Assembly (NCBI GenBank): GCA_910574015.1
Contig: CAJSYQ010000034.1
Span: 1-40,598, forward strand
Reading direction: 5' to 3'
Source: Eubacteriaceae bacterium
GTDB lineage: Bacteria > Bacillota > Clostridia > Lachnospirales > Lachnospiraceae
DNA length: 40,598 nt
Shown: positions 18,185 through 26,161 of the stretch, piece by piece
Layout of the letters: the number at the start of each line of letters is the position of its first letter
Position numbering within the stretch: the stretch's first letter is position 1
Translations under genes and position numbers: made by a program
Notes under the pieces: model-generated
What the model was told of the DNA's origin: nothing
The model's input: only the letters and a program-made list of their open reading frames with translations
The model's database searches: none

Positions 18185-18976
18185 TCACATTTCCTTTGCC
18201 TTCCTCACACAGGCTCTCTGCCCCTCGATCACAGCGCTGCGGAATCCTTTTTCCTCCAGAACCCGCACCGCCTCGATGGTGGTTCCTCCCGGAGAGCAGA
18301 CCATATCCTTCAGCTCGCCGGGATGCTTCCCCGTCTCCAGGATCATCCTGGCACTTCCTAGTACAGACTTCGCCGCCAGTTCGTATGCCTGGGCCCGGGG
18401 CATGCCGTCTGCCACGGCGGCATCCGCCATCGCCTCAATAAACATAAACACATAGGCAGGAGAACTTCCACTGACTCCAATGACGGTATCGATCATTTTC
18501 TCTTCAACTACCGCTACCATGCCGAAGCTCTCGAAGAGCTGGACCGCTGTCTGCCTGTCCTCCTCTGTTACTGTTTCGTCAAAGCACATACCAGTGGCGC
18601 CTTCCTGAACCAGTGCCGGTGTGTTCGGCATCGTCCTCACTAATCTAATAGTTTTCCCAAAGAGGTGTTCAATATTCGAGATGGTCCGGCCCGCCGCGAT
18701 GGAGATTACAAGCGTCTCCTCCCCGACAAAGTCTCTTATCTCTGGAATCACTTCCTCAAACATATAAGGCTTCACAGCCAGTACGAGTATATCCGACTTC
18801 GCTGCCGCATCTTTGTTATCTGTGGTGGTATGCACCCCAAGTTCATCCCGGATCCTCTTCAACTCCTCTTCCGAGCGCCGGGAAACGATGATCCCCTCCG
18901 GCTTGTAGAGCCCCTCTGCCAGAATGCCCTTCAGCATTGCCTGGGCCATATTTCCGCATCCAATAAAACCAAGCAT
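18185..18976 (-). CDS. proC: Pyrroline-5-carboxylate reductase
   Basis: This 263-aa enzyme reduces pyrroline-5-carboxylate to proline with NAD(P)H. The Rossmann start LGFIGCGNMAQAMLKG, the middle VRTMPNTPALVQEGATGM and the C-terminal GVSGSSPAYVFMFIEAMAD with DMVCSPGGTTIEAV are all family marks. Length is normal. It starts 11 nt after rpiB and ends 11 nt before the chosen atpZ start, so it lies inside the long minus-strand operon. Confidence 0.95.
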   Translation of the reverse strand: MLGFIGCGNMAQAMLKGILAEGLYKPEGIIVSRRSEEELKRIRDELGVHTTTDNKDAAAKSDILVLAVKPYMFEEVIPEIRDFVGEETLVISIAAGRTISNIEHLFGKTIRLVRTMPNTPALVQEGATGMCFDETVTEEDRQTAVQLFESFGMVAVVEEKMIDTVIGVSGSSPAYVFMFIEAMADAAVADGMPRAQAYELAAKSVLGSARMILETGKHPGELKDMVCSPGGTTIEAVRVLEEKGFRSAVIEGQRACVRKAKEM

Positions 18977-18987
18977 ATCCTTACCTC

Positions 18988-19413
18988 TTACTCAATCATA
19001 TCCACACGGCGCTGATGTCTCTCCGCACCGGAAAATTCCGTATCAAGAAATGCGTCTACTATTTTCTCCGCCAGTCCCGGTCCCACTACCCTGGCCCCAA
19101 AAGCCAGAATATTGGCATCGTTATGTAAGCGTGTCGCCTCTGCACTGAAACAGTCGCTGCACAGAGCGGCCCGTATTCCCTTTACCTTGTTGGCTGCGAT
19201 GGAGATGCCGATGCCGGTGCCGCAGATCAGGATTCCCTTCTCACACTCACCGTCCGCCACCGCATGCGCTACCTTCTTCCCGTAGACTGGATAATCCACC
19301 GGATCCGCATTATAACTGCCATAATCCTTATACTCCAGTCCCCGCTCCTCCAAATGTCTCATAATAACCTGCTTTAATTCGTAACCTGCCTGGTCACTCC
19401 CCAATGCTATCAT
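18988..19413 (-). CDS. rpiB: Ribose-5-phosphate isomerase B
   Basis: This 141-aa enzyme interconverts ribose 5-phosphate and ribulose 5-phosphate. It shows IALGSDQAGYELK, the catalytic-loop GILICGTGIGISIAANK (Cys in the active site) and an ALCSDCFSAEATRLHNDANIL block. Its ribosome site GGAGG overlaps the end of the upstream phosphatase gene, whose stop is 4 nt away. The order tsaC, phosphatase, rpiB matches ywlC-ywlE-ywlF of Bacillus, which supports all three calls. Confidence 0.95.
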   Translation of the reverse strand: MIALGSDQAGYELKQVIMRHLEERGLEYKDYGSYNADPVDYPVYGKKVAHAVADGECEKGILICGTGIGISIAANKVKGIRAALCSDCFSAEATRLHNDANILAFGARVVGPGLAEKIVDAFLDTEFSGAERHQRRVDMIE

Positions 19414-19417
19414 TCCA

Positions 19418-19867
19418 CTACCTCCAGTCCAGTTTCTTTTTTATCCTGTAGAGCAGTTCCTTAAGCTCCACATAAAACCGGTCATATGCCTCCTCCTCAC
19501 CGCCGTAGGGATCCACGACGTCATCCTCTTCTTCCTCCAGAAATTCCATCAGGGTTACTACATTTTCTGTGAGTCCGAATTCCTCGGCGAGCTTTACCTT
19601 CTCCGTAAAGTTCATGGCAACTACCAGTGTTTTTTCATCTACCTCTGTTCTGTCAAATTCCTGTGACACCTGCTCCTCACATGGTATCGCGTGCTTGATC
19701 AGGACATCTGTCACCTTTAGGTTGCGCGGTTCTGGAAATAACACCACCAGCCCGCGGGAACAGATCTTCTTTGACTTGTCCATGACAATACTTTTCATGA
19801 TCCATTCTGCCATGGGACTCAGGTACACGTTTTCCTTACACACAAATATCAATTTATCGTAAGCCAT
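19418..19867 (-). CDS. LMW protein phosphatase-like protein lacking the P-loop arginine
   Basis: This 149-aa protein has the low-molecular-weight phosphotyrosine phosphatase fold: N-terminal strand KLIFVC, SRGLVV, and the C-terminal acid loop VVDPYGG with D119. Functional members have C-x5-R-S at the start. Here the loop runs C10-K-E-N-V-Y-L16-S-P-M, so the cysteine is kept but the arginine is a leucine (CTG codon, read directly). Catalysis should be strongly impaired, so this may be a pseudo-phosphatase or bind another ligand. It stands where Bacillus ywlE (arginine phosphatase) stands. The ATG at 19867 has GGAGG upstream; the longer frame (MNFFRND) lacks one. Confidence 0.85.
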   Translation of the reverse strand: MAYDKLIFVCKENVYLSPMAEWIMKSIVMDKSKKICSRGLVVLFPEPRNLKVTDVLIKHAIPCEEQVSQEFDRTEVDEKTLVVAMNFTEKVKLAEEFGLTENVVTLMEFLEEEEDDVVDPYGGEEEAYDRFYVELKELLYRIKKKLDWR

Positions 19868-19880
19868 GGGATTCCTCCAA

Positions 19881-20930
19881 TCATTTCGGAAGAAATTCAA
19901 CGCGGTGCCCCGCCGCCTTCAAAAGACGGTTCATAATGGCCTCACTCTGCTCCTCTCCCGAAAAGCTTTCGGAAAAAATAACCTCTACCCCCAGTTGGTC
20001 GAACTGCCGCAGCGCCGCATATAAACCATTGGCAACCGTCCCCTTCTCTCTGGAACCTGCCGCCACTACATGTCCGTGTCTGTAACAGTTCTCTGTCTCA
20101 ATGGCCGCTAGAATGCCCACCCGGTCTGCCGGATAAGCCGCCGCCCGCCCATTGATCTCTGCCACTACGTCTATTATATCGCCCTCAAATACCGTCATGG
20201 CCGCCCTGGGAGCGTAATGACGATACTTCATCCCTGGTGCCTTAGGCCGAATCGAATGATCCCGGCCTGAAAGGGCGGGATCCATCTGTGCACTTCCTGC
20301 CACCCGGGCAATCATCTCCCTGGTGATAAACCCGGGGCGAAGAATCAACGGCATTGTCCCCGTCAGATCAATAATAGTAGATTCTATCCCGATGCCGACG
20401 CTGCCGCCCTGAATGATCATATCAATCTTGCCATCCAGATCTTCCCTGACATGCTCTGCCCTGGTGGGGCTTGGTCTGCCGGATGTATTGGCACTTGGCG
20501 CCGCCACCGGCACCCCGGCCTCTGCAATGAGTTCCCGCGCCCCGGGATGGGCAGGCATACGCACCGCCACGGTATCCAGCCCCCCTGTCGTCTCATAGGG
20601 AACGCTCCCGCTCTTCTCAAAGATCAGTGTCATGGGGCCGGGCCAGAATTCATTCATCAATGGTTCAGCCTGTTCCGGAATATTTTTCACAATGGTATCC
20701 AATTCTGACTGGCAGCTGATATGAAGAATCAGGGGGTTGTCACTGGGACGGCCTTTGGCTTCATATATCTTTTTCGCTGCATCTTTCTGCAGTCCGTCTC
20801 CCCCCAGGCCATATACTGTCTCTGTGGGAAACGCCACCAGACCGCCACTGCGGAGAATCCCTGCTGCCTTCCTGAGATCCTCCCTCCGATAGCCCCTGTC
20901 AGGGCTCCAGTGAATGTACTCTGTATTCAT
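19881..20930 (-). CDS. tsaC: L-threonylcarbamoyladenylate synthase (Sua5 type)
   Basis: This 349-aa enzyme makes threonylcarbamoyl-AMP for the t6A modification of tRNAs reading ANN codons. The YrdC domain (about residues 15-205) shows FPTETVYGLGGD, YEAKGRPSDNPLILHI and APSANTSGRPSPT. A C-terminal Sua5 domain (about 225-345, starting near SPGMKYRHYAP-type residues, here PKAPGMKYRHYAPRA) is present, so it is the long Sua5 form rather than short TsaC. GAGGG is 8 nt upstream of the ATG at 20930. It is the first gene of the long operon and has a promoter at 20973-21001. Confidence 0.95.
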   Translation of the reverse strand: MNTEYIHWSPDRGYRREDLRKAAGILRSGGLVAFPTETVYGLGGDGLQKDAAKKIYEAKGRPSDNPLILHISCQSELDTIVKNIPEQAEPLMNEFWPGPMTLIFEKSGSVPYETTGGLDTVAVRMPAHPGARELIAEAGVPVAAPSANTSGRPSPTRAEHVREDLDGKIDMIIQGGSVGIGIESTIIDLTGTMPLILRPGFITREMIARVAGSAQMDPALSGRDHSIRPKAPGMKYRHYAPRAAMTVFEGDIIDVVAEINGRAAAYPADRVGILAAIETENCYRHGHVVAAGSREKGTVANGLYAALRQFDQLGVEVIFSESFSGEEQSEAIMNRLLKAAGHRVEFLPK

Positions 20931-20972
20931 ATCTCATTCCCTCTATCCAGCCAAAATCTGCTCATATGTACT

Positions 20973-21001
20973 ATCATACCATAATATGGTTATTTATACA
21001 A
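20973..21001 (-). promoter_or_regulatory. Promoter at the head of the tsaC-to-atpC operon
   Basis: On the minus strand, TTGTAT (20996-21001) and TATGAT (20973-20978) are separated by 17 nt, about 42 nt upstream of the tsaC ATG. The -35 box overlaps the end of the amidase gene. No other obvious promoter is seen down to atpC, since the genes are packed. Confidence 0.5.
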
Positions 21002-21706
21002 GAAATTTTCAATCCCCTGGCAGATGCCCTCCGCCATCTTTTCCTGATATTTTTCATCGCTAAGGAGCGCCTCCTCCACGGGGTTTGACAGGAACCCGCA
21101 TTCTACGATAACAAGCGGACAGGACACTTTCCGCAGCATATAATAGCTGTCATTGGCCTTCTCCACACGATGGTTGTCGTCACCCACAACTTCCCGGATG
21201 CTGTCCTGCAGGATATTTGCCAGTCTCTTTCCCTCCTCCGACCCAGTATAATAGAATACCTGGGCTCCCTTCGTCCCCGCCGAAAAACTGTTCTGATGAA
21301 TACTCACCGCTAGTGCGGGTTTTGTCTTGTCAATGAGAGCCACCCTGTTTTTCATATCTGCCAGCTTCTTCGAGGACTCATTGCCAGTGCACAGCGCCAC
21401 ATCCTCTGACCTAGTCATGGAGACGGTGTATCCGCTGTCCATTAATTTCTTCTGGACCTTCTTTGCGATCGCCAGATTGATATCTTTCTCCAATGTTTTC
21501 TTCGTCCCCACCTTGCCGGGATCGAATCCCCCATGTCCTGGATCAATGACGATGACAGCTTTGGTTCCCTCCGCCGTCTGATTCAGCGTTGTCTCTTCCT
21601 CCACCCGGCTCTGCCACACCAGTATAATCAGAATCAGGGAAAAAAGCACCATGACGGAAGCCCTTCGCCAGCCGATCGCCAAGTGCTGCTTCTTATCTTT
21701 ATCCAT
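20990..21706 (-). CDS. N-acetylmuramoyl-L-alanine amidase (CwlD-like)
   Basis: This 238-aa Zn amidase cleaves the MurNAc-L-Ala bond. One N-terminal membrane anchor (residues about 17-32) places the Amidase_3 domain outside the membrane. Zn ligands and catalytic residues are visible: H58 in IDPGHGG, E73 in LEKDINL, H137 in VSIHQNS and E202 in VIVECGFLSNP. Size and layout resemble CwlD, which makes muramic-delta-lactam in spore cortex; the spoIIR gene in the window makes that role plausible but not proven. The ATG at 21706 has an AGG-rich site. A hairpin separates it from the GH18 gene upstream. Confidence 0.9.
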   Translation of the reverse strand: MDKDKKQHLAIGWRRASVMVLFSLILIILVWQSRVEEETTLNQTAEGTKAVIVIDPGHGGFDPGKVGTKKTLEKDINLAIAKKVQKKLMDSGYTVSMTRSEDVALCTGNESSKKLADMKNRVALIDKTKPALAVSIHQNSFSAGTKGAQVFYYTGSEEGKRLANILQDSIREVVGDDNHRVEKANDSYYMLRKVSCPLVIVECGFLSNPVEEALLSDEKYQEKMAEGICQGIENFLYK

Positions 21707-21776
21707 CCTACAACCTACTCCAAACATTCTGTTTATAATAATTGTACGAGAAAGAACCGCCGTCTATGCTTCTTTC

Positions 21777-21818
21777 ATAAAAATGACAGGGTCGGTACAT
21801 ACTGCGTACCGCCCTGTC
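21777..21818 (-). terminator. Terminator after the GH18 gene
   Basis: On the minus strand GACAGGGCGGTAC and GTACCGACCCTGTC form a long stem (21785-21818) with one mismatch. It is followed by ATTTTTAT. It lies 15 nt beyond the GH18 stop, so the amidase gene must use its own promoter. Confidence 0.8.
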
Positions 21819-21832
21819 TGCCATTTAATTTA

Positions 21833-23530
21833 TTACTTTAGTTCCCCTTCAATCGTGCTCCATGTTGCGGCCCGCTCAAAACCGAGTTTCCAGAAAGCCA
21901 CGCCCGCTGCTCCCTGCTTATTGACAACCTCCAGCTTCTTCTTCAATGAAGTCTCCTCTTCCAGCCATATTCTATAAGTGGCGCCGCCCTCCTTATACTG
22001 GGCATAATACTGACTGGTCTCTTCATCCCATTCCGGCGTTGTATCATGAGAGCGCAGAAGGCTCTCCGCGGAGCTCATTCCATAGGCAGACGGCGAGGTC
22101 ACCTTCACTTTGGATTTTGTCTTCTCCTCCTTCCACAGCCGGGTAAAGAAAGGAAGAGCCGCGATCACACGCTCTTTTGGTACTCTGGCAATGGTATCCT
22201 TCACACCCTTCTCAACGAAACCAAGCGAAGCGACAGATCCGCTTTTCCCGCCTCCGGGATAGTGCTCATCATAACCCATCATCACAACATAATCTACGAT
22301 CCGCCCCTGTTCCTGAAGATCATAAAACGCATTGTAATCAGCCGGCACATAATTATCTACGGATACCACCAGATCGTTTACATGCGCCTTCAGGGTCAGT
22401 TCCCGTAAAAACTGAAGATATGCCGCCGCATTATCCTTTGTGACATTTTCAAAGTCAATATTTATACCGTCCAGATCATACTGAATCGCGGTTCCCACAA
22501 GGGAATTGATCAGCTTTGTACGGGTGCTGGTGACACCGAGAATCTGGGAGAGCTTCAGCTTTTTGCCAAAATCGTTCACCAGTCCCCATACCTGAAGTCC
22601 TCTGGCATGTGCCTGATCCACATATTCCGTATTGGCAAGGGACGTATAATTTCCCTTGTTATCACTCAGGGCAAACCAGGTGGGAGAGAGGACATTCATG
22701 CAGCCAGCCATGGCAAGGCTGTCCGGCATGGATGAAATATTTGTCGTCATCTGATGCCACCCGAGACAGACTGTCTTGCCCAGCCCTTTCTGCGGAAAGG
22801 ATTCCGGTGTCTTTTCAAATTTCCATGCACTCTCCTCTGTCTTGTCTACACGGTCTGCCGGGATATACCCGGTAACACCGTCCTCCGTAGTCACCGACAT
22901 ATATTCATTTTCCTGCTTTGTGGCAGTCTCCACAATAACCCGGCCGCCCTCCGGCACCTCTGTGATCCACGGATATTTCTTGCCAGGGCCGGTGCGGACC
23001 CGGGTAGCACTGTTCATCACACCAAAGGTATATTTCTTTGTCCTGTCTGCCATTACGACCAGACGGGACGGATCCTTGTATTCCTTATAATAACAGGAGG
23101 CGTGCTCCCCGATAAAGGAAAGGGCGATATAATATGATTTCTCCGTCCTGACGAGGATCGGCTTTTCTGTCTGTTTGGTCTCTTTGCCGATCACATAGAC
23201 AGCTTCTCCGGTCCTGGCCTGTATCACTCCTGCCGTCGTGGCATAGGAGAGAATTCCCTCCTTCGTATCCACATAGATCCGCTGGTCCATTTTGGCAGCT
23301 ATGTCAGCCGGCACATACAGCTCGCCATCCTGTATCACAGCCCTGCTCTCAAGAACCTTATCATCTACGATCATGGCGGTCTCACCTGAGGCAAGCTTAA
23401 ATATGGCATTCAGATCCTGTTTTTCATTGCTGGGAGCAATATACCTATAGATCGCGGCACTGATCAGTACCATTACAAGAATACCCGCCAGAATCATCGC
23501 CACCAGCACAGCTTTTTTTTGTCTGTCCAT
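21833..23530 (-). CDS. GH18 family glycosyl hydrolase with SH3 domain
   Basis: This 565-aa membrane-anchored enzyme has an anchor at residues 8-30 and a copper-amine-oxidase-N-like or stalk domain (about 45-165). An SH3-type domain (about 170-230, RVRTGPGKKYPWITEV) and a GH18 barrel (about 250-565) follow. The catalytic signature D-x-D-x4-D-x-E reads YDLDGINIDFEN (D352 to E361, with E361 as acid). This type hydrolyses N-acetylglucosamine bonds in peptidoglycan or cortex, as in YaaH/SleL-like proteins. GGGAG lies upstream of the ATG. It is 20 nt after the Rpn gene and ends at a terminator. A role in spore cortex or cell-wall turnover is inferred. Confidence 0.88.
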   Translation of the reverse strand: MDRQKKAVLVAMILAGILVMVLISAAIYRYIAPSNEKQDLNAIFKLASGETAMIVDDKVLESRAVIQDGELYVPADIAAKMDQRIYVDTKEGILSYATTAGVIQARTGEAVYVIGKETKQTEKPILVRTEKSYYIALSFIGEHASCYYKEYKDPSRLVVMADRTKKYTFGVMNSATRVRTGPGKKYPWITEVPEGGRVIVETATKQENEYMSVTTEDGVTGYIPADRVDKTEESAWKFEKTPESFPQKGLGKTVCLGWHQMTTNISSMPDSLAMAGCMNVLSPTWFALSDNKGNYTSLANTEYVDQAHARGLQVWGLVNDFGKKLKLSQILGVTSTRTKLINSLVGTAIQYDLDGINIDFENVTKDNAAAYLQFLRELTLKAHVNDLVVSVDNYVPADYNAFYDLQEQGRIVDYVVMMGYDEHYPGGGKSGSVASLGFVEKGVKDTIARVPKERVIAALPFFTRLWKEEKTKSKVKVTSPSAYGMSSAESLLRSHDTTPEWDEETSQYYAQYKEGGATYRIWLEEETSLKKKLEVVNKQGAAGVAFWKLGFERAATWSTIEGELK

Positions 23531-23549
23531 TCTTTGCTTCTCCCTTCCT

Positions 23550-24566
23550 TTATCTGTCTGTTACATGCACGGAGCCCTCCTGCAGACCTCCGGTTTCCGA
23601 TCTGCGGATGACCGCCTCAACTTCCTCTATTGTTTTATCCGAGACACTGGCTATCTGCTCTACAGTATAACCATTTTTATACAGACTGAGAATAATTCTT
23701 GCCTCTCCTCTTGCCTCTCCTCTTGCCTCTCCTTTGGCCTCTCCCCTTTCGAAAATCCCTTGACTCAGATTACACATTACTCTCACATCCTCTCTAATCC
23801 CATCATCTATGGGTATTCTGTACTCAGTCTCCATAATCTCTAACTTTTCAGCAACAGATAATTCCATTGATAACAATGTACCCAGCAGACGATGTAATTC
23901 ATATTTTTCATCACGCTCTGGAATTTCATTCGCTATACCGATGAGGACAATATTTACTAAATCAAGTCTGCCCCTCCATTGATAAGAACCAAGCTGTTTA
24001 TCATCTGTCAAATGAATATAATCCATACAGTTTTCATCCATGTTCATACACACCCAGATGGAAAACACTTTCTTTATATCACTATAATTTGTCTTTACAA
24101 AATCCCTCTCCTTCTGGGAAGAAACAAGACGGCTGACATAAAAAACCGCCCTGTCCAGAATATAGTAGCTTTTGGGTTCATCTTTTTGTGCTTCTAGATT
24201 CACAATCACCTGTGAGACCCCATCCTTCATCCGAACATAAAAAATAATATCAAATCGGATCAGACCTTCATTGACCTCCATATTTTCTGTGTTCAATCCA
24301 ACAATTCTCGGTCCCGCTTTCACACTGCCTGAATCTGTTTTTTCCTCTGCATTTGTCATTCCAGGCTCCACTGGAACAGTACTAATAAAAGGCTCACCCT
24401 CAATATATGACACCACATCCTGAGGTCTCATCCCCCGGAACTCATCCATTGTATTTATCAGGATATATGCCAATATTATCTTGTTTCCCAACAGACGTTT
24501 TGCCTTTTCATCATATTGGGCCTCTCCATCCGCTGCATTTAATGCATTGCCAATCTCTGCTCCCAT
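23550..24566 (-). CDS. Rpn/PD-(D/E)XK nuclease family protein
   Basis: This 338-aa protein is of the Rpn-type (recombination-promoting nuclease, often annotated as putative transposase) family, common in Lachnospiraceae. The core has RFDIIFYVRMKDGVSQVIVNLEAQ, giving D and E-x-Q of the nuclease site, followed by YYILDRAVFYVSRLVSSQ. The C-terminus has a linker of four GEA(K/R) repeats and a helical HTH-like end (NGYTVEQIASVSDKTIEEVEAVI). GGGAGGGG precedes the ATG. A consensus promoter is at 24593-24621. No IS ends flank it. It may be a domesticated DNA-cleaving protein; activity is not shown here. Confidence 0.85.
   Translation of the reverse strand: MGAEIGNALNAADGEAQYDEKAKRLLGNKIILAYILINTMDEFRGMRPQDVVSYIEGEPFISTVPVEPGMTNAEEKTDSGSVKAGPRIVGLNTENMEVNEGLIRFDIIFYVRMKDGVSQVIVNLEAQKDEPKSYYILDRAVFYVSRLVSSQKERDFVKTNYSDIKKVFSIWVCMNMDENCMDYIHLTDDKQLGSYQWRGRLDLVNIVLIGIANEIPERDEKYELHRLLGTLLSMELSVAEKLEIMETEYRIPIDDGIREDVRVMCNLSQGIFERGEAKGEARGEARGEARIILSLYKNGYTVEQIASVSDKTIEEVEAVIRRSETGGLQEGSVHVTDR
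23698..23748. repeat. Four 12-bp tandem repeats inside the Rpn gene
   Basis: The unit GCCTCTCCTCTT occurs twice exactly (23701-23712, 23713-23724) and twice with changes (23725-23748). It encodes GEAR/GEAK units on the minus strand. Copy number could change by slippage without breaking the frame. Confidence 0.85.
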
Positions 24567-24592
24567 AATCCCCTCCCTGTATATACGATATT

Positions 24593-24621
24593 ATTATACT
24601 TCAATCCCCCCGCTAAATCAA
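24593..24621 (-). promoter_or_regulatory. Sigma-A-type promoter for the Rpn gene
   Basis: On the minus strand, TTGATT (24616-24621) and TATAAT (24593-24598) are separated by 17 nt, about 27 nt upstream of the ATG at 24566. Confidence 0.6.
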
Positions 24622-24654
24622 CTGTATTAAATTACTTATTTTGCTACTTATTTT

Positions 24655-25365
24655 TCACATCTTCATGGAAAATCCGGCAGCCTTTTGCTGTCTCCTTTTC
24701 ATCCGCCGCCAGTTCCGGTATCCGTACAGGTCATTTGCCAGAAACATCAGAAAACAGAATACCATAGGCAGAGAGGAACGGTCCCGGAGAGCCGCCAGAA
24801 CCCAAAGCACGATGAGCACCACATCATTGGCCCCATAGGCCAGAGCGTACCAGGGATTCCGCATAAACATAAGATAGGAGGCGGAAAAACTGGTGGCGAT
24901 GGATACGGTGCTCCAGAACAGGTTTGCCGTACCCCAAAATCTAAGTATATAGTAAAACAGCCATGTTACCAGAACCGTCAGCACAGGAAGAAGAGCCTTC
25001 TGCCGTACTGTCAGCTGGTGGACTTCCACTTCCGCACTCTGCTGATAGGGATGCCGGAGCCAGGAGACCACCGACATCATGGCAATGGGCGCCGTCATGC
25101 CAAGATAGGTGGCCATTTCTCCATAATAATGGAAACCAAATGAGATCCAGCCATACAGAAGGCTGAATGCCACTGTGAGGAGCTGTCCCAGTACTGCCCC
25201 CTTCGACACAAAAATCAGCGCACTTACCCCCACAAGGGAGGCCAGCAGTGTCAAAAAATCCGGATTTCCGGAGCACAAAAAGGCTGCGGACACTACGACA
25301 ACAGAAGCTGCCCACAATGTACACTCAAATTTCGTCAGGCTTTGGATCGTTTTGATGAGCTGCAT
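24655..25365 (-). CDS. pnuC: Nicotinamide riboside/mononucleotide transporter PnuC
   Basis: This 236-aa protein with about seven membrane helices is of the PnuC family, which takes up nicotinamide riboside for NAD synthesis. Family marks are the N-terminal LTKFECTLWAASV, YGEMATYLG-type centre (ISFGFHYYGEMATYLGM) and the C-terminal RNPWYALAYGANDVVLIVLW. It ends in a basic tail. The ATG at 25365 with GAGGG upstream is favoured; an ATG at 25401 with AGGAG 8 nt upstream could add 12 residues. No nadR or nrtR is adjacent. The 140-nt leader holds several hairpins. Confidence 0.9.
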   Translation of the reverse strand: MQLIKTIQSLTKFECTLWAASVVVVSAAFLCSGNPDFLTLLASLVGVSALIFVSKGAVLGQLLTVAFSLLYGWISFGFHYYGEMATYLGMTAPIAMMSVVSWLRHPYQQSAEVEVHQLTVRQKALLPVLTVLVTWLFYYILRFWGTANLFWSTVSIATSFSASYLMFMRNPWYALAYGANDVVLIVLWVLAALRDRSSLPMVFCFLMFLANDLYGYRNWRRMKRRQQKAAGFSMKM

Positions 25366-25510
25366 ATTTCCCTCTCTTTCCATAAGGCAAAAAGCACCCA
25401 TACACATATCTCCTAAGACCTACCGATATGTCCATGAATGCTTCTGCATTATCCTGCCCGGTGGCAGTACTTTATTATATAAACTTGGATGCTAAAACCG
25501 ATTCCCTATT

Positions 25511-25539
25511 AGGATACAATAGATCGGGGAATAAGTCAA
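25511..25539 (-). promoter_or_regulatory. Possible pnuC promoter
   Basis: On the minus strand, TTGACT (25534-25539) and TATCCT (25511-25516) are separated by 17 nt. This would give a leader of about 140 nt before the pnuC ATG. The -10 box is weak. Confidence 0.4.
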
Positions 25540-25549
25540 GGACAGGATC

Positions 25550-26160
25550 TTATTTCACTGTCACGTTAAATTTCTTTACCGCCTTTCCGCTTGTGAATTT
25601 CAATGTGATCTTACCTTTTTTCTTACCCTTGATAGTCAATTTTCCATTCTTAAAGGTTACCTTTGCCAACCCGCCGAGCTTAATCCCGGAGCCGGAAGGA
25701 TTGACAGAGACAGTAAACTTCGCCGTTTTCCTTCTCTTCACAGCCGCTTTGCCTGCCGCCTTCTTTCCCTTCTTTATTTTGATGGAAGGATTTTTCACAG
25801 TAACGCGCACAGTCTGGGAGATTCCGTTTGCTTTCGCCGTGATGACAGCCGTTCCCTTTTTCACTGCCCGGATCACGCCGTTTGATACAGATGCCACCTT
25901 GGTATTGGAAGATACCCACTCTACTGACTTAGAGCTTCCTGTCACTTCAGCCCGAACCGTCGTCTTATTTTTCTTCTTTCCTGTATATAAAACCGCCTTT
26001 GACGCAAGTATCCGGCTCTGCCTGTATCTTTGGCAGTCCGTTTACATTGGTATAGGGATCCAGTATATTCTTCCACTTGCCCGAAGAGAGTTCATAGTTA
26101 AAGTAATCCTAGCCGTAATTGTCATCACACCACAATATAATGGTGTCATCTGGCAGCCCC
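25550..26160 (-). pseudogene. Decayed GH115-like gene with C-terminal Ig-like (Big_2) domain
   Basis: The minus strand first reads MGLPDDTIILWCDDNYG, then TAG (26109-26111), then DYFNYELSSGKWKNILDPY in the same frame. The first piece matches VPEDVTLIWVNDNFG (residues 368-382) of the intact GH115 downstream, and the second matches HYYNYIMCGGKWSRILTP (613-630). The roughly 230 residues between are missing. A frameshift near 26010 leads into a Big_2-like domain (LYTGKKKNKTTVRAEVTGSS, then VEWVSSNTKVASVSNGVIRA) ending at 25550. So there is one stop, one large deletion and one frameshift. The 5' edge merges with the end of the DMT transporter gene. Confidence 0.75.
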
Positions 26161-26161
26161 A

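Noticed and set aside
23698-23748. CRISPR-like repeats
   Set aside because: The units are 12 bp, contiguous, in frame with the protein, and have no spacers.
25366-25504. Known TPP, FMN or NAD riboswitch before pnuC
   Set aside because: None of the conserved core sequences of those classes that I know are present; kept only as an unclassified leader.
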